From positions 186,001 through 250,000 of the forward strand of contig NZ_JASEEQ010000002.1 in the NCBI RefSeq assembly GCF_030019515.1: a stretch of 64,000 bases of DNA, given 5' to 3'. The DNA is from Nocardioides sp. (lineage in GTDB: Bacteria; Actinomycetota; Actinomycetes; Propionibacteriales; Nocardioidaceae). Positions 57,023-64,000 of the stretch are shown here, in pieces. The notes under the pieces were generated by a model. That model was not told where the DNA came from. It saw nothing but the letters and a program-made list of their open reading frames with translations, and ran no database searches. Position 1 is the stretch's first letter. Each line of letters starts with the position of its first letter. A program made the translations under genes and the position numbers.

Positions 57023-58533
57023 CTCGAGCACGCGACGACCTCCTCCCGCACGACCTCGCGGTCGTCGAAGGGGTGGACCACCCCGGCGACGTCCTGGCCC
57101 GTCTCGTGTCCCTTGCCGGCGATCAGCACGATGTCTCCCGGCTCGGCGCGGCGCAACGCCTCGCGGATCGCGGCCCGCCGGTCGCCGACCTCGATCGCCT
57201 CGCCGGTGTCGACGCCGGCGAGCATCGCGGCCCGGATCGCCGCCGGGTCCTCGGAGCGCGGATTGTCATCGGTCACAACCAGTAGATCGGCCAGCCGGGC
57301 GGCGATCTCAGCCATGATGGGCCGTTTCCCCGGGTCGCGATCGCCGCCGGCACCGAGCACGACGATCACCCGGCCCTCGGTCAGCGGACGGAGGGTCCGG
57401 ATGGCCGCCTCGACCGCGTCCGGCTTGTGGGCGTAGTCGACGACCACCAGGAAGTCCTGGCCGGCGTCGACCCGCTCGAGGCGCCCGGGCACGCCGCCGG
57501 CGGCCGCGATCCCGGCCGCGACCACGGCGGGGTCCAGGCCCGCCTCCCCCGCCGCCGCGACGGCCGCGAGCGTGTTGGCGACGTTGAAGTCGCCGGGCAG
57601 CGAGCACCCCGCCGGAATCCGCCGGCCGTCGGGAGCGACGACCACGAACTCGGAGCCCTCCGCACGCAGCCGCACGTCGACCGCACGCCAGTCGGCGCTC
57701 GCGCCGGTCGACCCCAGGCCGGTCGAGAACGTCCGCACCGGCACCGTCGTCTCTCCGGCCAGCCGGCGGCCGTGGGCGTCGTCGAGGTTCACGAGGGCGA
57801 GCCGGGCGCGCTCGGGCGTGAACAGCGAGGCCTTGGCGGCGTAGTAGTCCTCCACGTCGTGGTGGAAGTCGAGATGGTCGCGGCCCAGGTTCAAGAACAC
57901 CGCCACGTCGAAGACGACCCCGTCCACGCGGCCCATCACCAGCGCGTGGCTGGAGACCTCCATCGCGCAGGCGCGCACCTCACGCTCGCGCATCACCGCG
58001 AACAGCGCGTGCAGGTCCGGAGCCTCGGGGGTGGTCAGCGACGATCGCACCTCCTCGCCCGCGACCCGGGTGCCGACCGTGCCGACCACGGCGGCGGCGA
58101 CGCCCGCCTGCTGCAGGCCGCCCTCCAGCAGGCGCGTCGTGGTGGTCTTGCCCTGGGTGCCGGTCACCCCGATCATCCGCATCGACGTCGCGGGCTCGCC
58201 GTAGATCCGTGCCGAGAGTCGGCCGAGCCCGGCACGGGGACGGTCGACGACCAGGTGCGGGACGTCGGCGGGTCCCCGGTCGGAGCCGTCCGGGTCGGTG
58301 AGGATCGCGACCGCCCCGGACGCGAGCGCCGCTTCCGCGAACTCGATCCCGTGGGCCCGCGTGCCGGGCAGCGCCGCGTAGAGGTCGCCGGGACGGATCC
58401 GCTGCGAGGACAGCGAGATCCCGGTGACCTGGATGCGCGAGCCCTCGCCGCGCAGCTGCGCGCCGGCCCAGCCCGCCACGGTCGCGAGCGGGGTCCGGGG
58501 CGGCTGCGCGGGCCGGGTCGAGTCGCTCACCAC
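57019..58533 (-). CDS. murE: UDP-MurNAc-L-Ala-D-Glu-diaminopimelate ligase
   Basis: Adds the third stem residue. The P-loop is GVTGTQGKTTTTR (122-134), and AVFLNLGRDHLDFHHDVEDY with the adjacent YYAAKASLFT holds the carbamylated lysine. The specificity motif DNPRSEDP is of the diaminopimelate type rather than the lysine type; LL- and meso-DAP cannot be told apart by it. Nocardioidaceae are known to use LL-DAP. The start is GTG 58533 or the next GTG codon. Length 504. It lies 22 bases after the ftsI stop. Confidence 0.95.
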   Translation of the reverse strand: MVSDSTRPAQPPRTPLATVAGWAGAQLRGEGSRIQVTGISLSSQRIRPGDLYAALPGTRAHGIEFAEAALASGAVAILTDPDGSDRGPADVPHLVVDRPRAGLGRLSARIYGEPATSMRMIGVTGTQGKTTTTRLLEGGLQQAGVAAAVVGTVGTRVAGEEVRSSLTTPEAPDLHALFAVMREREVRACAMEVSSHALVMGRVDGVVFDVAVFLNLGRDHLDFHHDVEDYYAAKASLFTPERARLALVNLDDAHGRRLAGETTVPVRTFSTGLGSTGASADWRAVDVRLRAEGSEFVVVAPDGRRIPAGCSLPGDFNVANTLAAVAAAGEAGLDPAVVAAGIAAAGGVPGRLERVDAGQDFLVVVDYAHKPDAVEAAIRTLRPLTEGRVIVVLGAGGDRDPGKRPIMAEIAARLADLLVVTDDNPRSEDPAAIRAAMLAGVDTGEAIEVGDRRAAIREALRRAEPGDIVLIAGKGHETGQDVAGVVHPFDDREVVREEVVACSR

Positions 58534-58555
58534 GCGAGGCTATCGCTGTGCCCGG

Positions 58556-60316
58556 CTACCACTCGACCGGGAGCCGGGACGGCTTGGTGTCGGTCGGGGG
58601 GACGCCGTACCGCTGGAGGGCGTAGCTCATGATCTTCGCGAACGCCGGGCCGCCGACCGAGCCACCGCCGCCACCGTTGCGGGGGTTCTGGACGACGACG
58701 TAGATCGTGAACCGGGGGTCGTCGGCGGGGGCGAAGCCCGCGAAGGAGACCGTGAACGTGCCGTCGTAGCAGCCGCACTCCTCGCCCACCCGCTGCGCGG
58801 TGCCGGTCTTGCCCGCCACCCGGTAGCCCGGGACCGCGGCGCCGGGGGCGACGCCCACGTCCGGGTCGACGACCCGCTCCATCATCCGGGCGGTGTCGTG
58901 CGCGGCGCCGGTGCTGATCACCCGCCGCTTGGTGGTGGTGTCGGTGCCCACGACGTCGCCGTCGCCGGTGGTCGCCTCACCCTGGACCAGGCTCGGCGAG
59001 ACGCGCACCCCGTCGTTCGCGATGGTGTTGACCGCGGCGGCCATCTGCACGCCGTTGACCGAGAGCGACTGGCCGAACGCGATCCGGTCCTGCATCTGGT
59101 GGGTCCACGCGCTGCCGTCGGGGAGCAGCCCCTGGGTCTCGCCGCGCACGCCGATGTCGGTGCGCCGGCCCAGGCCGAAGTCGCGCAGGTAGTCGTAGAG
59201 CTGGCCCTGCTCGAACTTGTCGGCGGCGAGGACGGTGCCGATGTTGGAGGACTTCGCGATCACGCCCGCGAGGGTGAGGTGGATGGTGCCGTGCGGGAAC
59301 CAGTCGTTGATCGGCCGGTCCTCGCGCTGCAGCTGCGGGGGTACGACGATCCTGGTGCGCGGCGTCACCAGGCCGAGGTCGATCAGCGAGCTGACCGTGA
59401 GCACCTTCTCGACCGAGCCCGGCTCGTAGACGTCCTGCATCGCCCGGGACCCGAGATCCGCCTTCGGCGAGGACGTCGGGTCGTTGGCGTCGAAGGTCGG
59501 GTAGTCCGCGACCGCGAGCAGCTCGCCGGTGCGGCTGTCCATCACCACGGCGAAGCCGCTGTCGCCGCGAGCGCCCTCGACGGTCTGCCCCAGGACCCGC
59601 TGGGTGTACCACTGCAGGTCGAGGTCGAGCGTGGTGCGCAGGTCCTGGCCGTCGACCGGGTCGGTCACGGTGCTCTCGCCGAGCGGGATCCGGTTGCCGC
59701 CGCCGACCTCGTAGCGCGCCGACCCGTCGGTGCCGGCCAGCAGGCCGTCGAAGGTGCGCTCCAGCCCGGCCAGGGGCTCGTCGGTCCCCATGAACCCGAC
59801 CAGGTTCGCCGCGACGTCGCCGGCGGGATAGTCGCGCAGCGGGTCCCGCCGGGTGTCGAGCCCCTCGAAGCCCCGACGCTCGGCGGCGTCGACCACCTCG
59901 GTCGCCTTCGTCGCGGGCACCCGGCGCGCGATGTACTCGAACCGGCTGCCCTGCTCGCGCAGCCTGTTCAGCGTCGTGACGTAGTCGACGTCGAGCCGCT
60001 GGTAGAGGAAGCGCGCGAGCTCGGGCGCCCGCTCCGCCGTCATCGCCGGGTCGGCGACCACCATCAGCCCGTCGATCGAGCCGGCCAGCGGCTTGCCGTT
60101 GCGGTCGAGGATGTCCCCGCGCTCGGCGGGCAGGTCGACCTTCACCAGCCCCTCGGCGGCGGCCATGGCGGCGTAGGAGTTCGGGTCGAGTCCCTGCAGC
60201 TGGACCAGCCGGGCCCCGAAGACCGAGAGGGTCATCGCGATCACCACGAAGCCCACCCGCAGCCGCAGCTGGGGGGAGCCGCGGCGGGAGCCGCGGGGGG
60301 CACGGGGCTGGCGCAA
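58556..60316 (-). CDS. ftsI: Septal transpeptidase FtsI (PBP2/PBP3 class B)
   Basis: Class B penicillin-binding protein crosslinking septal peptidoglycan with FtsW. A short basic cytoplasmic tail and one anchor (RVGFVVIAMTLSVFGARLVQ) precede the pedestal domain (AERGDILDRNGKPLAGSIDG). Catalytic S301 is in YEPGSVEKVLT (SxxK), SSN is 356-358 and KTG is 503-505 in AGKTGTAQRV. It starts with TTG at 60316, supported by GGAG 6 bases upstream. Length 586, so there is no PASTA domain. Confidence 0.96.
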   Translation of the reverse strand: MRQPRAPRGSRRGSPQLRLRVGFVVIAMTLSVFGARLVQLQGLDPNSYAAMAAAEGLVKVDLPAERGDILDRNGKPLAGSIDGLMVVADPAMTAERAPELARFLYQRLDVDYVTTLNRLREQGSRFEYIARRVPATKATEVVDAAERRGFEGLDTRRDPLRDYPAGDVAANLVGFMGTDEPLAGLERTFDGLLAGTDGSARYEVGGGNRIPLGESTVTDPVDGQDLRTTLDLDLQWYTQRVLGQTVEGARGDSGFAVVMDSRTGELLAVADYPTFDANDPTSSPKADLGSRAMQDVYEPGSVEKVLTVSSLIDLGLVTPRTRIVVPPQLQREDRPINDWFPHGTIHLTLAGVIAKSSNIGTVLAADKFEQGQLYDYLRDFGLGRRTDIGVRGETQGLLPDGSAWTHQMQDRIAFGQSLSVNGVQMAAAVNTIANDGVRVSPSLVQGEATTGDGDVVGTDTTTKRRVISTGAAHDTARMMERVVDPDVGVAPGAAVPGYRVAGKTGTAQRVGEECGCYDGTFTVSFAGFAPADDPRFTIYVVVQNPRNGGGGGSVGGPAFAKIMSYALQRYGVPPTDTKPSRLPVEW

Positions 60317-60348
60317 CGGGATCTCCGGTGGTCGAGGTCGGGCGAGGG

Positions 60349-60972
60349 TCAGCGACGGGTCTGTTGCTGCTGTTGCTGCTGTTGCTGGAGGTGCTGCTGG
60401 TTCTTGTGGTCGTTCCTACCCTGTCCCTCGCCGGTGCCGGCCGCTTCGCCGTTCGTGTCGCCGGAATCTCCGGCGCTCACCGGCGGGGGCGCGGTCACGT
60501 GCACGACGGTCGGCGCCGGGTCGAGGGCCGCCGGCTTGGCCGGCGGCGGCGGGGTGATGCGGAACGGCACGCTGCCGTCGGCCGCGCAGGGCCGGCCGCT
60601 GACGGCGCCGGAGCCCAGCCGGACGAAGGCCGGGCCGCAGGCCTGGACCATGCCGAGCTGCTGGGCGGCGGCGGCGATCCGCTGCGGGTCGCGCAGCCGG
60701 TCGAGGTCCATCTCGAGGCTCTGCTGGCGTGCGGCGAGGGTGGTGGCCTGGCCCTCGAGCGCGGTCGCCGCGAACGACGACTGCTGCATCGAGGTGTTGA
60801 ACAGGAGCAGGCCCACCACGCCGCCCAGGAGCACCAGGGTGACCAGCGCGACGAACGGCATCCGCGCGGCCTGCCCGCGGGTGCGCGGGACGACGGTGAG
60901 CCGGGCCCGCTCGACGGCGCGCTCGGCGACCCGCGGCATCCGCGAGCGGACCTGGGGCACGGGACTGCTCAT
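60349..60972 (-). CDS. ftsL: FtsL-like septum protein with Pro-rich and polyglutamine C-terminus
   Basis: A 207-residue bitopic protein in the position of FtsL between rsmH and ftsI. A basic tail ([20 protein letters not shown]) leads to one membrane span ([20 protein letters not shown]) and a coiled coil ([40 protein letters not shown]). Beyond it, two cysteines (ACGPAF, GRPCAAD), a Pro-rich linker ([19 protein letters not shown]) and a run of nine Gln before the end are unusual for short FtsL. It overlaps the rsmH stop by four bases. FtsL-like assignment rests on position and coil layout. Confidence 0.85.
   Translation of the reverse strand: MSSPVPQVRSRMPRVAERAVERARLTVVPRTRGQAARMPFVALVTLVLLGGVVGLLLFNTSMQQSSFAATALEGQATTLAARQQSLEMDLDRLRDPQRIAAAAQQLGMVQACGPAFVRLGSGAVSGRPCAADGSVPFRITPPPPAKPAALDPAPTVVHVTAPPPVSAGDSGDTNGEAAGTGEGQGRNDHKNQQHLQQQQQQQQQTRR
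60361..60389 (-). repeat. 9-bp tandem repeat encoding polyglutamine at the end of ftsL
   Basis: Plus strand CTGTTGCTG units repeat three times, encoding Gln as alternating CAA/CAG codons, close to the ftsL stop. Slippage would change the Gln count without shifting frame, because the unit is nine bases. Confidence 0.85.
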
Positions 60973-61928
60973 GCTGCTGCTCCCTTCGTGAGGCGCTCGA
61001 CCGCGCGCAACCGCACCGAGGCTGCGCGCGGATTCTGGGCGATCTCGTCGGGGCCGGCCTTCTCGGATCCCCGGGTGACCAGGCGCAGCGCCGGCTCGTG
61101 GCCGGCGGGCACGAACGGCAGGTCCTCGGGGACGTCGAGCCGGGTGGCGGCCACGAACGCCTGCTTGACCAACCGGTCCTCCAGCGAGTGGTAGGACTCG
61201 ACGACCACCCGGCCGCCCACGCCGATGGCGTCGATGGCGGCAGGGATCGCGCGCCGCAGCACGGCCAGCTCGTCGTTGACCTCCATGCGCAACGCCTGGA
61301 AGGTGCGCTTGGCGGGGTGGCCCCCGGTGCGCCGGGCCGGCGCGGGGATCTCCGCGTAGAGGAGCTCGACCAGCCGGCCGGAGCGGGTGAACGGCTCCTT
61401 CGCGCGCTCCCGCACGACGGCGGCCGCGATCTTGCGGGCGAACCGCTCCTCGCCGTACTCCCGCAGGATCCGGGCGAGGTCGGCGGCGGTGTAGGTGTTG
61501 AGCACGTCCGCAGCCGTCGGGCCGGTGCTGCCGTCCATCCGCATGTCGAGCGGGGCGTCCTCGGCGTAGGCGAAGCCGCGCTCGCGCACGTCGAGCTGCA
61601 TCGAGGAGACCCCGAGGTCGAAGAGCACCGCGTCCACGGTGTCCAGGCCGAGGCCGGCCAGGACCGCCGGGAGCTCGTCGTAGACGGCGTGCACCCCGGT
61701 GAAGCGGTCGCCGAACGGCGCGAGCCGACGGCCGGCCAGCTCGAGCGCCTCGGGGTCGCGGTCGATGCCGACCACCCGGGCCAGCTCGAAGCGGGTCAGC
61801 ACCGCCTCGGTGTGGCCGCCGAGGCCCAGGGTCGCATCGACGAGGACCGATCGGTCCCGCTCGAGCGGCGGTGCCAGCAGGGCGACGACCCGGTCGAGCA
61901 GGACCGGGACGTGGGAGGGGGCGCCCAT
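60969..61928 (-). CDS. rsmH: 16S rRNA (cytosine(1402)-N4)-methyltransferase
   Basis: SAM enzyme methylating C1402 of 16S rRNA, the usual second gene of the dcw cluster (formerly mraW). SAM-binding loop [15 protein letters not shown] (about 29-44), then [14 protein letters not shown], and [20 protein letters not shown], then PLDMRMDG are characteristic; [14 protein letters not shown] and [16 protein letters not shown] mark the C-terminal half. Length 319. Its ATG lies one base after the end of the small membrane-protein gene. Confidence 0.96.
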   Translation of the reverse strand: MGAPSHVPVLLDRVVALLAPPLERDRSVLVDATLGLGGHTEAVLTRFELARVVGIDRDPEALELAGRRLAPFGDRFTGVHAVYDELPAVLAGLGLDTVDAVLFDLGVSSMQLDVRERGFAYAEDAPLDMRMDGSTGPTAADVLNTYTAADLARILREYGEERFARKIAAAVVRERAKEPFTRSGRLVELLYAEIPAPARRTGGHPAKRTFQALRMEVNDELAVLRRAIPAAIDAIGVGGRVVVESYHSLEDRLVKQAFVAATRLDVPEDLPFVPAGHEPALRLVTRGSEKAGPDEIAQNPRAASVRLRAVERLTKGAAA

Positions 61929-61929
61929 G

Positions 61930-62100
61930 TCAGGCCCGACGTGCCAGGAGCGCGAGGACGAGGAACGCGAGGGCGACGCTGAGCGAGGTCGCGGCCGAGA
62001 ACGCCATCACGGTCGCGGCGTCGCGAGCCTGGTGCCGGACGCGGCGCACCGGTGCGTCGACCGGTGCCCCGATCGTCGGCGGTGCTGGCGCGATGCTCAT
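61930..62100 (-). CDS. Small membrane protein between mraZ and rsmH (56 residues)
   Basis: A 56-residue protein: a Pro-rich start ([17 protein letters not shown]), a basic stretch ([11 protein letters not shown]) and one hydrophobic helix ([20 protein letters not shown]), ending LLARRA. GAGGG lies 9 bases before the ATG. The gene ends one base before the rsmH start, so it is surely translated with it. The function is unknown. FtsL was considered but the ftsL-like gene is the next-but-one downstream. Confidence 0.75.
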   Translation of the reverse strand: MSIAPAPPTIGAPVDAPVRRVRHQARDAATVMAFSAATSLSVALAFLVLALLARRA

Positions 62101-62328
62101 GAGTTCGACCCTCGTGTCCCGGAGATGTGAGCGATGAAGAGGCGATCCGCCGGACCAGGTCCCTGCCCGCTCCCGGTCTGACGACGTGGGAAGGTCCATC
62201 TGGAACCGGGGAAGGTGCCCCAGATGGCGGCGGGAGCGGGCTCGAGACCTCGTCCTGCGGATCGCTGTGCTGTTGTGTGGTGCTGTCCTGGTGCTGTCCT
62301 GTGGCGCTGTTCGTCGTGCTGGGTGCTG
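62101..62328 (-). other. mraZ to small-protein intergenic region
   Basis: No gene is seen. It contains an 8-bp stem CCATCTGG/CCAGATGG with a 16-base loop (62196-62227) and a short TGGTGCTGTCC direct repeat around 62278-62300. Either may be a processing or partial termination point between mraZ and the rest of the dcw operon. Confidence 0.4.
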
Positions 62329-62763
62329 CTAGCCCTGCGGGTGCGCCGGCTGCTCGTCGAGCTCGGCGAACTTCGCCTGGGCGCCGGCCGAGTACTCCCG
62401 CCACCGGGCGGGGTCCCAGATCTCGATCCGGTCCATGACGCCGATGACGACGACCTCGCGGTCCAGGGCGGCGTACTCGCGCAGCGGAGCCGCGATGTTG
62501 ATCCGGCCCTGCTTGTCGAGCGCGCCCTCGTCGGCGCCGGCGAAGAGCACGCGGGCGTAGTCACGCGCCCCGCGCACGGTCATCGGCGTCGCCTGAGCCC
62601 GCCGGGCCTCCTCCATGAAGACGTCCGTGGGCCACACGACCAGGCAGTTCTCCTGACCTTGGGTCACCACGAGCCCCTCCGCGAGTCGGTCCCTGAACTT
62701 CGCCGGGAGGAACAGTCGGCCCTTCTCGTCGAGCTTCGGGGTGTAGGTGCCCATGAAGAACAT
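62329..62763 (-). CDS. mraZ: Transcriptional regulator MraZ
   Basis: Ring-forming AbrB-like (SpoVT-AbrB) DNA-binding repressor of the division cluster. Two swapped-hairpin repeats: FMGTYTPKLDEKGRLFLPAK, then FRDRLAEGLVV; and AGADEGALDKQGRINIAAPL, then REYAALDREVVVIG. DEKGR and DKQGR are the two DxxxR elements for DNA contact. The ATG at 62763 has GGAG twice upstream; an ATG at 62754 is an alternative. Length 144. Its own promoter carries five spaced GTGG boxes (62802-62845). Confidence 0.96.
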   Translation of the reverse strand: MFFMGTYTPKLDEKGRLFLPAKFRDRLAEGLVVTQGQENCLVVWPTDVFMEEARRAQATPMTVRGARDYARVLFAGADEGALDKQGRINIAAPLREYAALDREVVVIGVMDRIEIWDPARWREYSAGAQAKFAELDEQPAHPQG

Positions 62764-62801
62764 GCGGGCGCCTCCACTCCGGTCCTCGACGTGACCCTCC
62801 T

Positions 62802-62845
62802 CCACTGCGCTCCACTTTACGCCACTTTGCACCACCGTCAACCAC
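62802..62845 (-). promoter_or_regulatory. MraZ operator: five GTGG boxes at 10-bp spacing
   Basis: On the minus strand GTGG occurs at plus positions 62842-62845, 62832-62835, 62822-62825, 62812-62815 and 62802-62805, exactly ten bases apart. Boxes two to four have AAA before or after them (GCAAA-GTGG, GTAAA-GTGG). Known MraZ sites are G-rich boxes repeated with one helical turn between them. The array overlaps the promoter and lies 39 bases from the mraZ ATG. Confidence 0.82.
62814..62841 (-). promoter_or_regulatory. Probable sigma-70-type promoter of mraZ/dcw
   Basis: The minus strand reads TTGACG (62836-62841), a 16-base spacer and TAAAGT (62814-62819). Both hexamers are close to actinobacterial housekeeping consensus. 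They interleave with the GTGG boxes, so bound MraZ would block polymerase. The leader would be about 40-45 bases. Confidence 0.6.
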
Positions 62846-63226
62846 AATGCGCGTGTTGCCCAGCGGATTTCCGGCGTCTCGGGGGCGCGGCCGGCGCTCG
62901 ACGGGCGGCGGCGTAGGCCCCGGTGGCGCACCGGCCGGGGCCCGGCGTACTGCCTGTCTGCGCAGGTCAGCGTGGGTGCGCGCGTCGGCGGCCCGCTCGG
63001 CGGTCGGCCCCGGTGGGGAGCCGGGCGGCGGGGGTGGGGCGCAGTGGAGGGCGGGGTGGGGCGGCCGGTCGGGACGTGCGTCTCGCCCGCATCGAACCGG
63101 GAACGCAACCAAACCGTGATCCCAGGAGTCGGATGCACCAGGGATGCGACGTCATAGGTTTCCGGCACGACTACGGTTGGGGACCATCCGGTGACGCGGG
63201 TCACGCGGGAGGGAAGGACGCACACG
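62846..63226. other. Divergent region between mraZ and moxR
   Basis: About 380 bases without a convincing gene. The left part is G-rich, low-complexity sequence (for example GGGGTGGGGCGCAGTGGAGG near 63031-63050). The right part has lower G content and probably holds the moxR promoter, with the imperfect GTGAC-GCGG-GTCAC inverted repeat at 63191-63204. Short frames on either strand have no family likeness or ribosome site. Confidence 0.5.
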
Positions 63227-64000
63227 GTGGGAACTGAAACGGGGGCCGCGGACCTCGAGACCCTGGCGCGCGTGGTGGGCCGGGTGCGCGCCAACGTCGA
63301 GCGGGTGATCGAGGGAAAGCCCGACGTCGTGCACGCCTCCCTGGTGGTGCTGCTCGCCGAGGGACACCTGCTCATCGAGGACGTCCCAGGCGTGGGCAAG
63401 ACCCAGCTCAGCAAGGCGCTGGCCCGCAGCATCGACTCCTCGGTGCGACGCATCCAGTTCACCCCCGACCTGCTGCCCTCCGACGTCACCGGCGTGTCGG
63501 TGTTCAACCAGAACACCCGCGAGTTCGAGTTCCGTCCGGGCGGGGTGTTCGCCAACATCGTCGTCGGCGACGAGATCAACCGGGCCTCGCCCAAGACGCA
63601 GTCGGCGCTCCTGGAGTGCATGGAGGAGCGTCAGGTCACCGTCGACAACACCACCTACCAGCTCGAGCAGCCGTTCATGGTGATCGCCACCCAGAACCCG
63701 ATCGAGATGGAGGGCACCTACGCCCTGCCCGAGGCGCAGCGCGACCGGTTCATGGCGCGGGTCTCGGTCGGCTACCCGGTCGAGGCCGCGGAGATCGCCA
63801 TGCTCAACTCGCACACCCGGGCCAACCCCCTCGACGACCTCGAGCCCGTCACCGACGCCGCCGAGGTGCGCAAGCTGATCGGGATCGTCGGCCAGGTCCA
63901 CGTCTCCGACGCGGTGCAGCGCTACGCGGTCGCCATCACCTCGGCGACCCGCCGCTCCGACGAGCTGACCCTGGGCGCCTCGCCCCGGGCCACGCTCCAC
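63227..64000 (+). CDS. moxR: MoxR-family AAA ATPase (3' end outside window)
   Basis: Chaperone-like AAA+ ATPase, 258 residues visible and still open at the window end. The GTG at 63227 (MGTETGAADLETLARVVG) with GGGAAGGA 8 bases upstream is taken as start; an in-frame GTG at 63191 is possible. Walker A is EDVPGVGKTQLSKALA, Walker B IVVGDEINRASPKTQSALLE, sensor 1 VIATQNPIEMEG and the arginine finger lies in LPEAQRDRFMARV. In relatives it is followed by DUF58 and transglutaminase genes, which would fall beyond the end. It is divergent from mraZ. Confidence 0.93.
   Translation, partial: MGTETGAADLETLARVVGRVRANVERVIEGKPDVVHASLVVLLAEGHLLIEDVPGVGKTQLSKALARSIDSSVRRIQFTPDLLPSDVTGVSVFNQNTREFEFRPGGVFANIVVGDEINRASPKTQSALLECMEERQVTVDNTTYQLEQPFMVIATQNPIEMEGTYALPEAQRDRFMARVSVGYPVEAAEIAMLNSHTRANPLDDLEPVTDAAEVRKLIGIVGQVHVSDAVQRYAVAITSATRRSDELTLGASPRATLH

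Noticed and set aside
57019..58533. MurE as a lysine-adding ligase
   Set aside because: The DNPRSE motif is of the diaminopimelate-adding type.

Overview
The window is high-GC actinobacterial chromosome, most likely from Nocardioides or a close relative (Nocardioidaceae). This is inferred from the sequence: strong G/C third positions, frequent GTG starts, Wag31-type DivIVA and SepF with no ftsA, PriA serving as HisA with no trpF, and trpC-B-A, lgt, gltBD, pyk and an ANTAR regulator in one neighbourhood. Almost everything is core metabolism and cell division. No prophage, transposase, CRISPR array or rRNA was found.

Layout. 1-6130: the end of a polar amino-acid ABC ATPase, then a branched-chain amino-acid importer (livH-livM-livG-livF, plus strand) facing its binding protein livK across a bidirectional terminator. 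6300-7770: an ANTAR response regulator, a tRNA with anticodon CAA and a small lipoprotein. 7770-15400 (minus): pyk, then gltB-gltD. 15490-22270 (minus): trpC-trpB-trpA-sco1-lgt, preceded by hisI, a Trp-associated membrane protein, an HGxxPAAW protein and a DUF2752 protein, with a plus-strand DUF4190 gene between the two blocks. 22300-25900: a heterodimeric ABC exporter with one degenerate ATPase site. 26000-27220: a TIGR03085-type protein, a 59-residue membrane protein and an HNH nuclease. 27330-33260 (minus): hisD-hisC-hisB-hisH-(membrane protein)-priA-hisF and a short PAP2 phosphatase. 33400-36950: LON-domain protein, YbaK deacylase, a DUF3352 protein and a His-rich membrane protein.

36940-62850 (minus) is one long division, envelope and replication block. 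In transcription order it runs mraZ, small membrane protein, rsmH, ftsL-like, ftsI, murE, murF, mraY, murD, ftsW, murG, murC, ftsQ, ftsZ, yfiH, yggS, sepF, yggT, divIVA, a TraR/DksA protein with a Lys-Ala tail, lspA, rluD, a GNAT-chorismate mutase fusion, dnaE and the His-rich membrane protein. Many neighbours overlap by 1-16 bases (ATGA, GTGA, CTGA, TGATG), so much of it is translationally coupled. The window closes with the start of a moxR ATPase on the plus strand.

How it fits together: the dcw block makes lipid II (MurC-F, MraY, MurG), polymerises and crosslinks it (FtsW, FtsI) and places the divisome (FtsZ, SepF, FtsQ, FtsL, DivIVA). A MraZ-type operator sits over its first promoter. PriA joins the his and trp pathways. 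Points most worth checking are the CTG start of hisH, the short-variable-arm CAA tRNA, the GNAT-chorismate mutase fusion, the extracellular domain on LivH, the five-repeat mraZ operator and the truncated PAP2 gene in frame behind hisF. No wholly new system is evident.
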